Assembly (NCBI GenBank): GCA_028873125.1
Contig: JAGWMQ010000001.1
Span: forward strand, 1-36,743
Length of the DNA: 36,743 nucleotides
Source: Verrucomicrobiota bacterium
GTDB taxonomy: Bacteria; Verrucomicrobiota; Verrucomicrobiia; Limisphaerales; UBA11358
Direction of reading: 5' to 3'
Below are positions 17,401-25,211 of this stretch, in pieces (the first letter of the stretch is position 1; every line of letters starts with the position of its first letter). Below the pieces are notes generated by a model, which had not been told where the DNA came from, made no database searches, and saw only the letters and a list, made by a program, of their open reading frames with translations. The translations under genes were made by a program, and so were the position numbers.

Positions 17401-18799
17401 CGGGAACATCGGCATTGTCGGCACGCCGGTGATTGATCCGGCCGGCGGCACGATCTACCTGCTGGCCCGCACCAAGGAAATTTCCGGCACGACCACGAAT
17501 TTTGTTCAAAGGCTGCACGCGCTGGACGTGGCGACCGGGGCCGAGCGGTCCAACAGTCCGGTCGTCGTCACTGCGACTTATCCGGGCGCCGGTGACGGCA
17601 GCGCAGGCGGCATGCTCACGTTCGATCCGCAGAGGGAAAATCAGCGCTGCGCCCTGGCGCTGGCCAACGGCATTGTCTATATCACCTGGGCGTCGCATTG
17701 CGATTGGGGCCCGTATCACGGCTGGGTCATCGGCTACAACGCCACGAACCTGCAACGCGCGGTCACCTATGTGGACACCCCCAACGGTTCCGAAGGCGGC
17801 GTCTGGATGAGCGGACAGGCCCCGGCAGCCGACGCGAATGGAAATATTTACGTCACCACCGGCAATGGGACGGTGGACGCGATGGATTACGGCGAGAGCT
17901 TCCTGAAACTGACCCCCGCCGGCGGCATGACCGTGGCCAGCTATTTCACGCCGTATAACTGGCAGGCACTGAACAATGGCGACACCGACCTCGGTTGCGC
18001 GGGCATGCTGTTGATACCCGGCACGACCCTCGCCATGTCCGGCGGCAAAGAGGGAATCCTCTACCTCGTCAACCGGGACAACATGGGCGGCCTGAGCGGC
18101 TCCACCACGGCCGACACCAATATTGTGCAAAGCTGGTCGCTCAACAGCAGTCAAATCCATGGCGGCCCGGTCTGGTGGGCCGGCCCGAACGGCTCATTCA
18201 TTTACGTCTGGCCGCAATCCAACGATCATTTGCGCCAATACCAGTTCAGCAACGGCCGGTTCAACACCAACGCCTACGCCCTCGGACCCAGCGCCGGCGG
18301 CAGCGGTTCGTCCGGAGGCGTTCTGTCCGTCTCGGCCAACGGCACCAACGCCGGTAGCGGCATCGTCTGGGCGGCGGTCAACACGACCGCCAGCGCCAAT
18401 CAAGCGACCGTGACCGGCACGCTGCACGCCTACAACGCGCAAAATGTTTCGGAGGAACTTTGGAACTCGGACATGGTGTCGCGCGATTCGCTGGGCAGCC
18501 TGGCCAAGTTCGTTCCGCCCACCGTGGCCAACGGCAAGGTGTATATGGCCACCTTTTCCGACCGGCTGAACGTCTATGGCCTCCTGCCGCCCCCGTCCCT
18601 GGGCATCGGTCTGTCGGGCGGCAACGCGGTTCTTTCCTGGCCGGCCAACACGCCTGCCGGCTTCACGCTGGAAGCCTCCACCAATCTTCCGTCGGGCAAC
18701 TGGACCGTGGTCACCAATGCCGTCGTCGCCTCGAACGGGGTGTTTCAGGTGACGGCGCCGGCTTCCGGACCCGCGATTTTTTATCGCCTGAAATTGTGA
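14420..18799 (+). CDS. Large secreted multidomain protein (lectin-like, FN3-like, PQQ-like propeller)
   Basis: 1459 residues. Signal peptide about 1-36 (FWPVAVLLCLLRDAPAQ). Then a ConA/LamG-like beta-sandwich (about 37-270) and an Ig-like unit (275-350). Next come a first FN3-like repeat (355-450), a legume-lectin-like domain (455-665; FTYQDVGGSPGNDADGLSFD) and two more FN3-like repeats (670-870). The repeats share YYG.TDGGTNAA.W and A.N..G..WA.PS..F.T. A PQQ-like beta-propeller follows (875-1390; starts VLTQHNDNNRSGDNLNE), then a ~65-residue C-terminal module ending IFYRLKL. It is probably exported and carbohydrate-binding; the propeller may be structural or a dehydrogenase relic, and no activity can be assigned. 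A GGAG lies about 14 bases before the ATG. It is divergent from mreB, with no clear partner. Confidence 0.85.
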   Translation: MTIPLRKPKSGTVVSLSRVFWPVAVLLCLLRDAPAQTVFLDFNTAGQYTGNFNPWNDSSGSNGGNYSFAESPTAGVGGGGGVSVFQSTDTTAAYKSGGWDFSTNGATITLSLLLQANGQASGNKIQLGVMNVNDNGLNNNAGVAFESFRFIPSSATVWSLREQYRTGGAMTETPLGTVNVTVGRWYQFVVSLANTAGAAGNYSAVCALYDFGADGLTPGTNLVAFPTLRSNTGQTDVTIPAVWPAFRAFQNAGVGAWDNFLAFTKNSRPVLTIPLANTTVFSGQSATFNAFAEGPGAIAYAWFTNNVLVSGATGPTYATPPAGIGFTNVTVVASNGNGSATNSATVNVVVPEPPQIASLPATNVQSFSATLGGQVLSTGGLTTTVTLCYGATDGGTNAADWEQSVSLGAQSGAFSQTVALAAGTNYFFTVEASNAVGVAWAAPSRSFATSNSVTTISFFGNGTNWTLNQSGLSSANISGNVFLGTDGNGGEAVTVWYDGLVNINGFVATFTYQDVGGSPGNDADGLSFDLQESGPTFLGTGGSNLAINGLVPSANWELNLYEPNGIGIIYHTNGASSGYLPTGAVNVSSGDPINFTIAYAPGGAVQETLADTVTGASFTTNYNVGDITALLGSSFAYIGFSSSAGGVASAQTVSNFAYQVESNGFPPAVVTNLPATGIQPSTATLNGQVLSSGGFAPAITFYYGPTDGGTNAASWANRSALGVETGTFSQVIGGLSPTTTYYYTVSASNVGGTSWASPSQTFATTAATLPQVTNAPATAIGGTLATLNGEVLSTGGVPTTVILYYGLADGGANAGTWDHTISLGLQSGAYSETINGLSSNTLYYFTAEAANSQGAVWAAPSQKFTTVASNPVFSAVAVLTQHNDNNRSGDNLNEIVLNVADVNTNQFGLLYSRPVDDQIYAQPLVMTNVSVPGRGTRNLVIVATVNDTVYAYDADDPAVTQPYWTDSFIAPPNIVPPRNTDMTGACGGNYHDFTGNIGIVGTPVIDPAGGTIYLLARTKEISGTTTNFVQRLHALDVATGAERSNSPVVVTATYPGAGDGSAGGMLTFDPQRENQRCALALANGIVYITWASHCDWGPYHGWVIGYNATNLQRAVTYVDTPNGSEGGVWMSGQAPAADANGNIYVTTGNGTVDAMDYGESFLKLTPAGGMTVASYFTPYNWQALNNGDTDLGCAGMLLIPGTTLAMSGGKEGILYLVNRDNMGGLSGSTTADTNIVQSWSLNSSQIHGGPVWWAGPNGSFIYVWPQSNDHLRQYQFSNGRFNTNAYALGPSAGGSGSSGGVLSVSANGTNAGSGIVWAAVNTTASANQATVTGTLHAYNAQNVSEELWNSDMVSRDSLGSLAKFVPPTVANGKVYMATFSDRLNVYGLLPPPSLGIGLSGGNAVLSWPANTPAGFTLEASTNLPSGNWTVVTNAVVASNGVFQVTAPASGPAIFYRLKL

Positions 18800-18935
18800 T
18801 GGCGCGGTGCCGGCGTTTCGCCGGGGCGGTTGGTTCTTGACCTGCAGCCGTCTCGCCCGCATTCTCCCAGCTTGGACAAATGGATTTGCTTTCTTCACAG
18901 GCACCAACGGGCATTTTTCAAGATTGACGACCCGC

Positions 18936-20756
18936 ATGTTGAAATGGCTTTGGACCAAAGAAATTCCTGACATCGAGAGAGGCGCAACTTTTCTCCGCAA
19001 ATGGGGATTCATCGGCATCCTCATCGGCATCGGCGCGGGCATCGGCGCGCTGGCGCTGCTCTGGCTTATCCAACTGGTCACGCACCATGTGCTCGGCACG
19101 ATTGTCGGCTACACGCCGCCGCTGCCGGGCGGCGAAGGTGGCTCGACGGAATACGCCTTTCAAATGAGCCGGCCGTGGCTGCTGCCGCTGACCACGGCGG
19201 TGGTCGGGCTGGCGGGCGGTCTGCTGACCTGGAAGCTGGCGCCGGAAACGGCCGGCGTCGGCACCAACGCGGCCATCCGCGCCTTCCATGCCGGCGAACA
19301 AGTCAGGTTTCGAACCTCGCTTTTCAAACTGATCACCTCGGCCCTCACCATCGGCGGCGGGTTGACTTCCGGACGCGAGGGCCCCATCGCGCAAATCGGG
19401 GCGGCGACCGGCGCCAGCATCGCCCGGGCGCTCAAGCTCTCGGCCCGGGAATGCCACATCGCCCTGGCCGCCGGTCTGGGCGCCGGCATCGCCGCCATCT
19501 TCAAGGCCCCGCTGGCCGGCGCCATTATCGGCGCGGAAATCTTTTACACGGAGGATTTCGAGGTGGAGGCGCTGGTGCCCGGCCTGATCGCGTCGGTGAT
19601 GGGCTACACCATTGTCGGTTCGGTGACGGGGTTCCAGCCGATTTTCAACCCGCCACCGGAGACGACGGTGTTCAATCACCCGTTGTCCCTGGTCTTGTAT
19701 GCCCTGCTGGGGGTCGGTTGCGGTCTGCTGGCGCGCTTGCTCTTCGGTGTCTATTTCCGGGTCGAGCGGTTTTTCAAACGGTTTCCGCTGTGGATGGCCA
19801 CGACCATCGGCGGGTTTTGCACCGGGTTGATCGGCTTGGCGGTCCCGGCGGTGCTGGGCACGGGCTACGGCTGGGCGCAATTTGCCATCAGCCCCAACCT
19901 CGCCCTGCTCCCGCCGCTGATGCTCTTGGTGGCCGCCTTCGCGGAGATTCTCAGCGCCTCGCTGACGCTGGGTTCGGGCAATTCCGGCGGCATTTTCGGC
20001 CCTTGCGTGGTGATCGGCGGCATGTTTGGCGGGGCCTTGGGCGGCGCCGCCAACCACCTCTTCCCTTCGCTGGCGCCACATCCGGGCAATTTTGCCATTG
20101 TCGGCATGGTGGCGTTTTTCGGCGCGGCGGCCAAGGCCCCCATTTCCACCATCATCATGATTTCGGAAATGACCGGTGGCTACGGTTTGTTGGCGCCAGC
20201 CATGTTCGCGGTCGTTACGGCGTTCATTCTCTCCGGCCGGAAAACCATTTTCCCGGCGCAAGTACCCAGCCGCCTCGATTCGCCCTTCCACGCCGAAGAG
20301 TTCGAGCCGATCGCGTTGCGGCGCGTCAAGACCCGCGACGTGATGATCCACCTGCCGGTCTGCGTCAATGCCGACGCCTCCGTGGCCGACGCCATTTCCC
20401 TGATGGGCGATTACGGCCTGAGCAGCCTGCCCGTGGTGGAGCAGCACAAGCTGTGCGGCCGGGTCACGCTGCTGGCGTCGCATCGGATTCCCGAGGCGCA
20501 ACGCCCGTCGGTGCGGGTGCGGGACATCATGTCCGGCGAGATTTTCCGGTCGTACCCGGATGAGGACCTGTTCACCATTCTCAAGAGATTTGCAGCCAAT
20601 GATGTCGGCCATCTGCCGGTGGTCACGCGGGCGCGACCGGATTATCCCATCGGCCTGGTGACCCGCTCCGGTCTGTGGATGGCCCTGGAAAGCGCGCGGG
20701 GCCAGCGTGCGGAACAGAAGGAAAGGGCGGTTGCAGCCGCGACCCCCGCGCCTTGA
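18936..20756 (+). CDS. CLC-family chloride channel/transporter with CBS pair
   Basis: About 606 residues from the ATG at 18936; an open extension to 18807 lacks hydrophobic or family sequence. Polytopic CLC fold with the gating-glutamate motif GREGP (146-150, glutamate at 148) and GSGNSGGIFGP for the selectivity-filter region. The usual GSGIP motif is replaced by AGVGTNAAI. At the place of the E. coli proton glutamate (LAGILFIIEE there) the sequence is LAGAIIGAEIF, so the second glutamate is isoleucine, as in channel-type rather than exchanger-type CLCs. Two CBS domains occupy about residues 467-595 (DVMIHLPVCVNADASVADAI; DIMSGEIFRSYPDEDLFTIL), probable nucleotide-sensing regulators. It stands alone. 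Confidence 0.9.
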   Translation: MLKWLWTKEIPDIERGATFLRKWGFIGILIGIGAGIGALALLWLIQLVTHHVLGTIVGYTPPLPGGEGGSTEYAFQMSRPWLLPLTTAVVGLAGGLLTWKLAPETAGVGTNAAIRAFHAGEQVRFRTSLFKLITSALTIGGGLTSGREGPIAQIGAATGASIARALKLSARECHIALAAGLGAGIAAIFKAPLAGAIIGAEIFYTEDFEVEALVPGLIASVMGYTIVGSVTGFQPIFNPPPETTVFNHPLSLVLYALLGVGCGLLARLLFGVYFRVERFFKRFPLWMATTIGGFCTGLIGLAVPAVLGTGYGWAQFAISPNLALLPPLMLLVAAFAEILSASLTLGSGNSGGIFGPCVVIGGMFGGALGGAANHLFPSLAPHPGNFAIVGMVAFFGAAAKAPISTIIMISEMTGGYGLLAPAMFAVVTAFILSGRKTIFPAQVPSRLDSPFHAEEFEPIALRRVKTRDVMIHLPVCVNADASVADAISLMGDYGLSSLPVVEQHKLCGRVTLLASHRIPEAQRPSVRVRDIMSGEIFRSYPDEDLFTILKRFAANDVGHLPVVTRARPDYPIGLVTRSGLWMALESARGQRAEQKERAVAAATPAP

Positions 20757-21061
20757 GGCTGACCCGAACCGGCGGCCGAGCCGGGCGATTGCGGCAACGG
20801 ACATGATTTCCCGTTCCCGCCTTTCAAATTCCGGTTCCCTCCAGTTCAAATCCCTTGCCACACCTTGTATCCCGACATCGGAGGCGCTCTGAATATCAAG
20901 GCACTGGAAACTGATCGCACCACGGTGGCTGAGCCAAGGAGTCCTCGCGACAGGGATTGTTTTACGGGCGGTTTCTCCCAACCCAACCTGCGTCCGTCAC
21001 GCTTTCTGGACGATTCGTCACCGGCTTCTGGATTTTCAGGCCCAATGCGGTTGGCTGAGGG
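20757..21061 (+). other. Intergenic stretch without recognised features
   Basis: About 305 bases between the CLC gene and the histidine kinase. No homology, repeat, RNA gene or convincing promoter was seen. The first 30 bases contain CCGGC/GCCGG inversions but no T-run to make a terminator. If the kinase starts at the downstream ATG (21178), the gap is about 420 bases. Confidence 0.4.
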
Positions 21062-22474
21062 GTGGAATGCGGATTGAAACCGGGTCGTATCCGGGATAAG
21101 AACGGGCTGTTGGTCTTGAGCAATGCCAGGTCAGCCACCCCGCCGGAATCGGCGCGCCCGTTGCGGCGCCGCCGGATGGCATGGTATTGCGTCATCGGTT
21201 GGACGATCTTTGCCGGGCTGGTTTTGTGGTGGTTGCTTCGCGGCCACGCCGGGCCGTCGGTGTGGATTGTCAACCAGTCAAATCCCGGACCGGTCGCCGG
21301 TGCGGCAACGCTCCACGCCTGGTTCCGCGCCGGCATGGGATTCCAGCGGATTATCCCCTGGCTTCTGCTGGGTCCTTATGTTGCCGCGGCTGCCTTGGGT
21401 TTTCCCCTGGAACGCGGCCGGCTCCGGCTGAACCTGCCCGTCAATCTGGCGGTCTGCGCCGCCTTTCTGGTCGCCTGCCACGTGTTCGATGTCCGCACCC
21501 GCCTGACCCTGTCACGCGTGACAATCGTCCGGGCCGTGCCGGTGTCCGCCGGCTGGCAGACGAACACGAGCCAGACCATTGTCAAGTCCGGGCCGGCGCC
21601 GGCCACCGGATGGACAAACAGGATGCAGGACATTTCGAGCACGGACTGGACCAACTGGCTCGTTCAACTGAGGCAGGACTTCAAATTCCCGCGGCCTCCG
21701 CCGGGGCTGCCGCAGGCGGGCATCTGGTCCACGCTGCTCGATGTGCTCGCCTACGGCGCGCTCGCCGGCCTGGCCCACTCGGTGCATTTTTACCGGCGAT
21801 TCCGCGAGCGGGAGCGGCGCGCCCTGCTGCTGGAATCGCACCTCGCCAACGCCCGGCTCGCGGCGCTCCGGATGCAGTTGCAGCCCCACTTCCTGTTCAA
21901 CAGCCTGAATGGCGTCACCGCCCTGCTCCGCCGCGATCCGCACCTGGCCGAAGCCACCCTTTTGTCCTTGAGCGAACTGCTGCGCCTGGCGCTCAACCAG
22001 TCCGAAAAGACCGAGATTCCCCTCCGCGAGGAAATGGAATTTGTCCAACGCTATCTCGCGATTCTGCAGACGCGGTTTGGCGACAAACTGCGGGTCGAAC
22101 AGGCCATTGAACCGGCGTCGCTGGATTGTCTGGTGCCCACGCTCCTGCTCCAGCCGTTGATCGAAAACGCCATCCGGCACGGCATCGAACCCGCCGAGAA
22201 GGCCGGACTGGTGCGGTTGACAACCCGCCGCCGGGACGGAAAACTGATCTTGACCGTGGAAGATGACGGGGCCGGTCTCATCGGACCGGACGCCGCAAGC
22301 GGCCGGACCGGCATTGGCCTGGCCAATTTGCGCGCCCGTCTGGAAACGCTTTACGGCGCCGGCCAAGCGCTCGAATTGCTCCCGCGCCCCGAAGGCGGGG
22401 TCATGGTGCGCGTGGAAATTCCGTGGCGCCCAGCCTCGGCACCGGAAACATCCGGTCCCACAACCACTCCATGA
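21062..22474 (+). CDS. LytS/YehU-type sensor histidine kinase
   Basis: A membrane sensor kinase of the His_kinase/HATPase_c class that pairs with LytTR regulators. Several N-terminal hydrophobic helices (MAWYCVIGWTIFAGLVLWWL and others) are split by a ~70-residue extracytoplasmic loop. Then come the phospho-acceptor region LQPHFLFNSLNGVTALL and the ATPase domain with N-box ENAIRHGIEP, G1 DDGAGL and G2 GIGLANLRARLETLYG. The frame begins with GTG at 21062, but the ATG at 21178, just before the first helix, is an equally good start. The stop overlaps the start of the regulator gene (ATGA), so the two are translationally coupled. Confidence 0.9.
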   Translation: MECGLKPGRIRDKNGLLVLSNARSATPPESARPLRRRRMAWYCVIGWTIFAGLVLWWLLRGHAGPSVWIVNQSNPGPVAGAATLHAWFRAGMGFQRIIPWLLLGPYVAAAALGFPLERGRLRLNLPVNLAVCAAFLVACHVFDVRTRLTLSRVTIVRAVPVSAGWQTNTSQTIVKSGPAPATGWTNRMQDISSTDWTNWLVQLRQDFKFPRPPPGLPQAGIWSTLLDVLAYGALAGLAHSVHFYRRFRERERRALLLESHLANARLAALRMQLQPHFLFNSLNGVTALLRRDPHLAEATLLSLSELLRLALNQSEKTEIPLREEMEFVQRYLAILQTRFGDKLRVEQAIEPASLDCLVPTLLLQPLIENAIRHGIEPAEKAGLVRLTTRRRDGKLILTVEDDGAGLIGPDAASGRTGIGLANLRARLETLYGAGQALELLPRPEGGVMVRVEIPWRPASAPETSGPTTTP

Positions 22475-23229
22475 AGCTGCACGCCATCATCGCTGACGAC
22501 GAACCCCTCGCGCGCGAGCGGATCCGTTCACTGCTGGCCGGCGAGCCGGACGTGGAAATCGTCGCCGAGTGTTCCAACGGCACGCTGACGCTCAAGGCGA
22601 CGCAGGAACGCCGGCCGGACCTGCTCTTCCTCGACGTGCAGATGCCGGGCTTCAACGGCTTTGAAGTGCTGGAGGCCCTGGGACCGGAGCAGGTCCCGGC
22701 GGTGATTTTCACCACCGCCCACGACGAGCACGCCATCCGGGCGTTTGAAGTCAATGCGCTGGATTATCTCCTCAAGCCGTTCACGGAGGCGCGTTTCAAA
22801 ACCGCGGTCCAGCGCGCGCGGCGCCAGTTGGAAAAAGGCGGCCGGCAAAAATTGGACCCTCAACTGGCGGCGTTGCTGGACCATGTTCACGCGGCCAATC
22901 CCGCGAGGCGCATCCTGGTCCGCTCGCCGGAGCGCATCGTATTTCTCAAGCCAGAGGAGATTGACCACGTGGAAGCGGCGGGCAACTACGTTATTCTACA
23001 CGCCGGCAAAGAACGCCATATCCTGCGGGAAACCACCGCCGCCATGGAGGCCCGGCTCGCCTCCGCCGGGTTCATGCGCATCAGCCGCTCCGTCATCGTG
23101 AACCTGGCGCGCATCCGCGAAGTCCAGCCCCTGGGCCCCGGTCAATACTCGGTCCTGTTGAAGAACGGCACCCGTCTCGATATGACCTGCAGCATCGGCG
23201 AGTTGCAATCCCGCCTCTCAAAGGTTTGA
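22471..23229 (+). CDS. LytTR-family response regulator
   Basis: 252 residues. Receiver domain with acidic pair ADDEPLARERI, phospho-acceptor LLFLDVQMPGFNGFEVL, and the conserved TTAHDEHAIRAF...LLKPF. A LytTR DNA-binding domain follows from about residue 150 (FLKPEEIDHVEAAGNYVILH; FMRISRSVIVNLARIREVQP). LytTR regulators bind direct repeats upstream of target promoters and often control cell-surface or competence-like functions. The start at 22471 overlaps the kinase stop by 4 bases. The STN-domain protein and pseudopilin just downstream are plausible co-transcribed partners or targets. Confidence 0.94.
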   Translation: MKLHAIIADDEPLARERIRSLLAGEPDVEIVAECSNGTLTLKATQERRPDLLFLDVQMPGFNGFEVLEALGPEQVPAVIFTTAHDEHAIRAFEVNALDYLLKPFTEARFKTAVQRARRQLEKGGRQKLDPQLAALLDHVHAANPARRILVRSPERIVFLKPEEIDHVEAAGNYVILHAGKERHILRETTAAMEARLASAGFMRISRSVIVNLARIREVQPLGPGQYSVLLKNGTRLDMTCSIGELQSRLSKV

Positions 23230-23339
23230 TTTTCATTTTCTGCCCGTCCCGTTTCCCGTCGCTCTCGTCCCGAACCAGGCTTCGGTTGGTCACATTCCGG
23301 TCGCCGGCGGAGGCAAGCCGGTCAAGAGTGGTCGTGAAA

Positions 23340-24203
23340 ATGAAAACGAAATTTTTGCCGTGGGGAATGGCCGCCCTGCTCGGGGCGGGGGGACTGTGGG
23401 TCGGCCGGGCGGCCTGGCGCGCGCACCGACAACTCGTCACGTTGGATGCGCGTGAGATGCCGCTGGCCCAGGTTCTGCGCAAAATCGAAAGGCAGACCTG
23501 GAAAAAAATCCGCGCCGAAGAATCCCTGGCGGAGGTGCGCATCAGCCTTCACGTCACGGACAAACCACTGCCCTATGTGATGGACCGTCTGGCCGCGCAG
23601 GCCGGCGCCCACTGGTCCACGCTCTACGCCGTTTATGATTCGGCGCGCGCGCTTCAGGCGCTTGATGCCGACTTGCGCGGCGATGGCAAACTCGCGCCCG
23701 CCGGCTGGACACAAATTGCGCCGAAGCTGCCGGGAACGGAGCCGGCCGGCCTTCCACAGGGCCAGCCGATGATGGTCACGCGGACGCGAAACGGACCCGA
23801 TGGCCTTGTCATTTTTCAGGAGGGCGCCAACGGCCACGTGGACGTCTGGTCGCCTCAAGAATTGGCGATGGAATCCTCGCTGATCGCGCGACTGGGTGAC
23901 GAGCACGACCAGCGCGCCACCGCGGCCGGAGCCGCGGAGGCCGCGCGAAAGGTTGGCGGCCGCTGGACCACCCGCCTGTGGTTCCAGAAATCGAGCCTCG
24001 GAATCATGGCCGCCGGCATCGGTTTCCGCCAGCCCGGATCAGGCCAGACCAATCTCGGACCAACAAATCTGGGTCCCGCTTCCTCGCCGGCTTACAATCC
24101 CAATAATCGCTTCGCCAACCTCACTCCCGAACAGCGTGTCCAGTTGGCGCGCCAAAAGGCGCAAGCGGGCGGGCACTTTGAGTTCAAGCGCCAGCAGCGC
24201 TGA
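23340..24203 (+). CDS. STN-like domain protein, possibly envelope-associated
   Basis: About 287 residues from ATG 23340 (GTG 23334 is also possible; the open frame reaches 23226, overlapping the regulator stop). An N-terminal hydrophobic segment (FLPWGMAALLGAGGLWVG) suggests a signal or anchor. Residues about 30-110 fit an STN module, the short N-terminal domain of secretins and TonB receptors (LVTLDAREMPLAQVLRKIER; ISLHVTDKPLPYVMDRLAAQ). The rest is low in known motifs: a Q/G/P-rich stretch (SGQTNLGPTNLGPASSP) and a basic tail with LTPEQRVQLARQKAQ. No secretin or receptor barrel follows, so this is a stand-alone STN protein of unknown role. Confidence 0.7.
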   Translation: MKTKFLPWGMAALLGAGGLWVGRAAWRAHRQLVTLDAREMPLAQVLRKIERQTWKKIRAEESLAEVRISLHVTDKPLPYVMDRLAAQAGAHWSTLYAVYDSARALQALDADLRGDGKLAPAGWTQIAPKLPGTEPAGLPQGQPMMVTRTRNGPDGLVIFQEGANGHVDVWSPQELAMESSLIARLGDEHDQRATAAGAAEAARKVGGRWTTRLWFQKSSLGIMAAGIGFRQPGSGQTNLGPTNLGPASSPAYNPNNRFANLTPEQRVQLARQKAQAGGHFEFKRQQR

Positions 24204-24227
24204 TGATTTTCACCATTCGTTCCAGCC

Positions 24228-24851
24228 ATGAATACATCCAATCTCCTCCTCAAGCGCGGATTCTCTTTGATTGAACTGCTCGTGGTCTTGGCCATCATCG
24301 GCATCCTGGCCGCGCTGTTGCTGCCGGCGTTGACCAGGGCAAAAGCCCGGGCGCAGAACGCCGTCTGCGCAAGTAATCTCCGGCAACTGGGCGTTGCCGT
24401 CTGCCTCTATGCCGCGGACGACAACAACCGGCTGCCCAGCGCCGAAATCCTTCCCACCGACCCGATCAATCCGCAAGCACCATTGCCGCGCATCGGCGAC
24501 GTGCTGGCGCCCTACGCCGGCAAGGCCGCCGGCACGAACGCAGACGCTTCGGCCGTCTTCAAATGTCCCAGCGACGACCTGGGCTACTGTGCCACGGAAG
24601 GCTCCAGCTACGAATGGAACGCGGACTTGAACGGCCGGCGCCTGGACGAAACCCAGGCGAAACACCTGGCTCTGGTGTGGAAGCAGAGCAACGGTCCCGT
24701 CGTCAGCACCAACTGGACGGTGGAGTTTCCGCCGGACACGACGCCGCTGCTGCTCGATTACGACGAATTCCATCCGCGTCCGCCCAAATCCGGCAAGAAC
24801 GTGGTTTATATGGACGGGCACGTCGCTCCCCTTGACGTTTCATCTGACTAA
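24228..24851 (+). CDS. Pseudopilin with N-terminal methylation motif
   Basis: 207 residues. It has a type IV pilin-like leader and cleavage site: basic leader [11 protein letters not shown], then [20 protein letters not shown] with Glu at the fifth mature position. The hydrophobic helix continues into a conserved [19 protein letters not shown] stretch. The C-terminal [11 protein letters not shown] resembles the 'H-x-DG' segment of planctomycete and verrucomicrobial pseudopilins. Members of this family are very numerous in these phyla and are thought to form short pseudopili or type II secretion parts. It starts 24 bases after the STN-protein stop. Confidence 0.88.
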   Translation: MNTSNLLLKRGFSLIELLVVLAIIGILAALLLPALTRAKARAQNAVCASNLRQLGVAVCLYAADDNNRLPSAEILPTDPINPQAPLPRIGDVLAPYAGKAAGTNADASAVFKCPSDDLGYCATEGSSYEWNADLNGRRLDETQAKHLALVWKQSNGPVVSTNWTVEFPPDTTPLLLDYDEFHPRPPKSGKNVVYMDGHVAPLDVSSD

Positions 24852-24915
24852 AACGGCATCGTGCCGAGTCTCACAAAGGGGATCATTCCGCTCAACCCGA
24901 AAACTCTGGCATTGG

Positions 24916-25211
24916 GGAGCGCACCCACCCTCGTGCGCGGCTGGACGCGCCTCGCGTCCGGCATTTTGCGCGTGAGACCGCCGAGGACGTTCGGAACTTT
25001 TCTGTGCGCTTGGTGTTTTCCGCGAGAACTCCCCGAAAGATTCGCGCATTGAACCCCCGAACAACTCGATCGAAGCGCCGAGCACCGCCTCGGCGCGTTG
25101 GGAAAACGGCTTTGAAGCTGGCCGAGGCGGCGCTCCACGCTTCGTGGGTGGGGCGCGGAAAACCGCACGCGCGGCGCGTGCGCTCTCCATCCAACTTCGG
25201 CTTTCGGGCTC
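24916..25211. repeat. Dispersed repeat, long copy with a nested hairpin element
   Basis: It shares both flanks with the element at 34268-34430: the left part (GGAGCGCACCC, then GGCTGGACGCGCC.CGCGTCC) and the right part (GGAAAACC.CACGCGCGGCG, GTGCGCTC, then CAACTTCGG.TT). The left GGAGCGCAC and right GTGCGCTC form inverted repeats. The core is ~140 bases longer than in the other copy and contains a 23-base inverted repeat (25072-25094 against 25121-25143, 20 of 23 matching). This looks like a second mobile palindrome inserted into the first. It fills the gap between the pseudopilin and ruvB and reaches the ruvB stop codon. Confidence 0.75.

Noticed and set aside
17024-18160. 378-codon open frame on the minus strand
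   Set aside because: Antisense to the propeller part of the secreted protein; biased composition only.
18918-20981. 687-codon open frame on the minus strand
   Set aside because: Antisense to the CLC gene; R/G/H-rich and without motifs.
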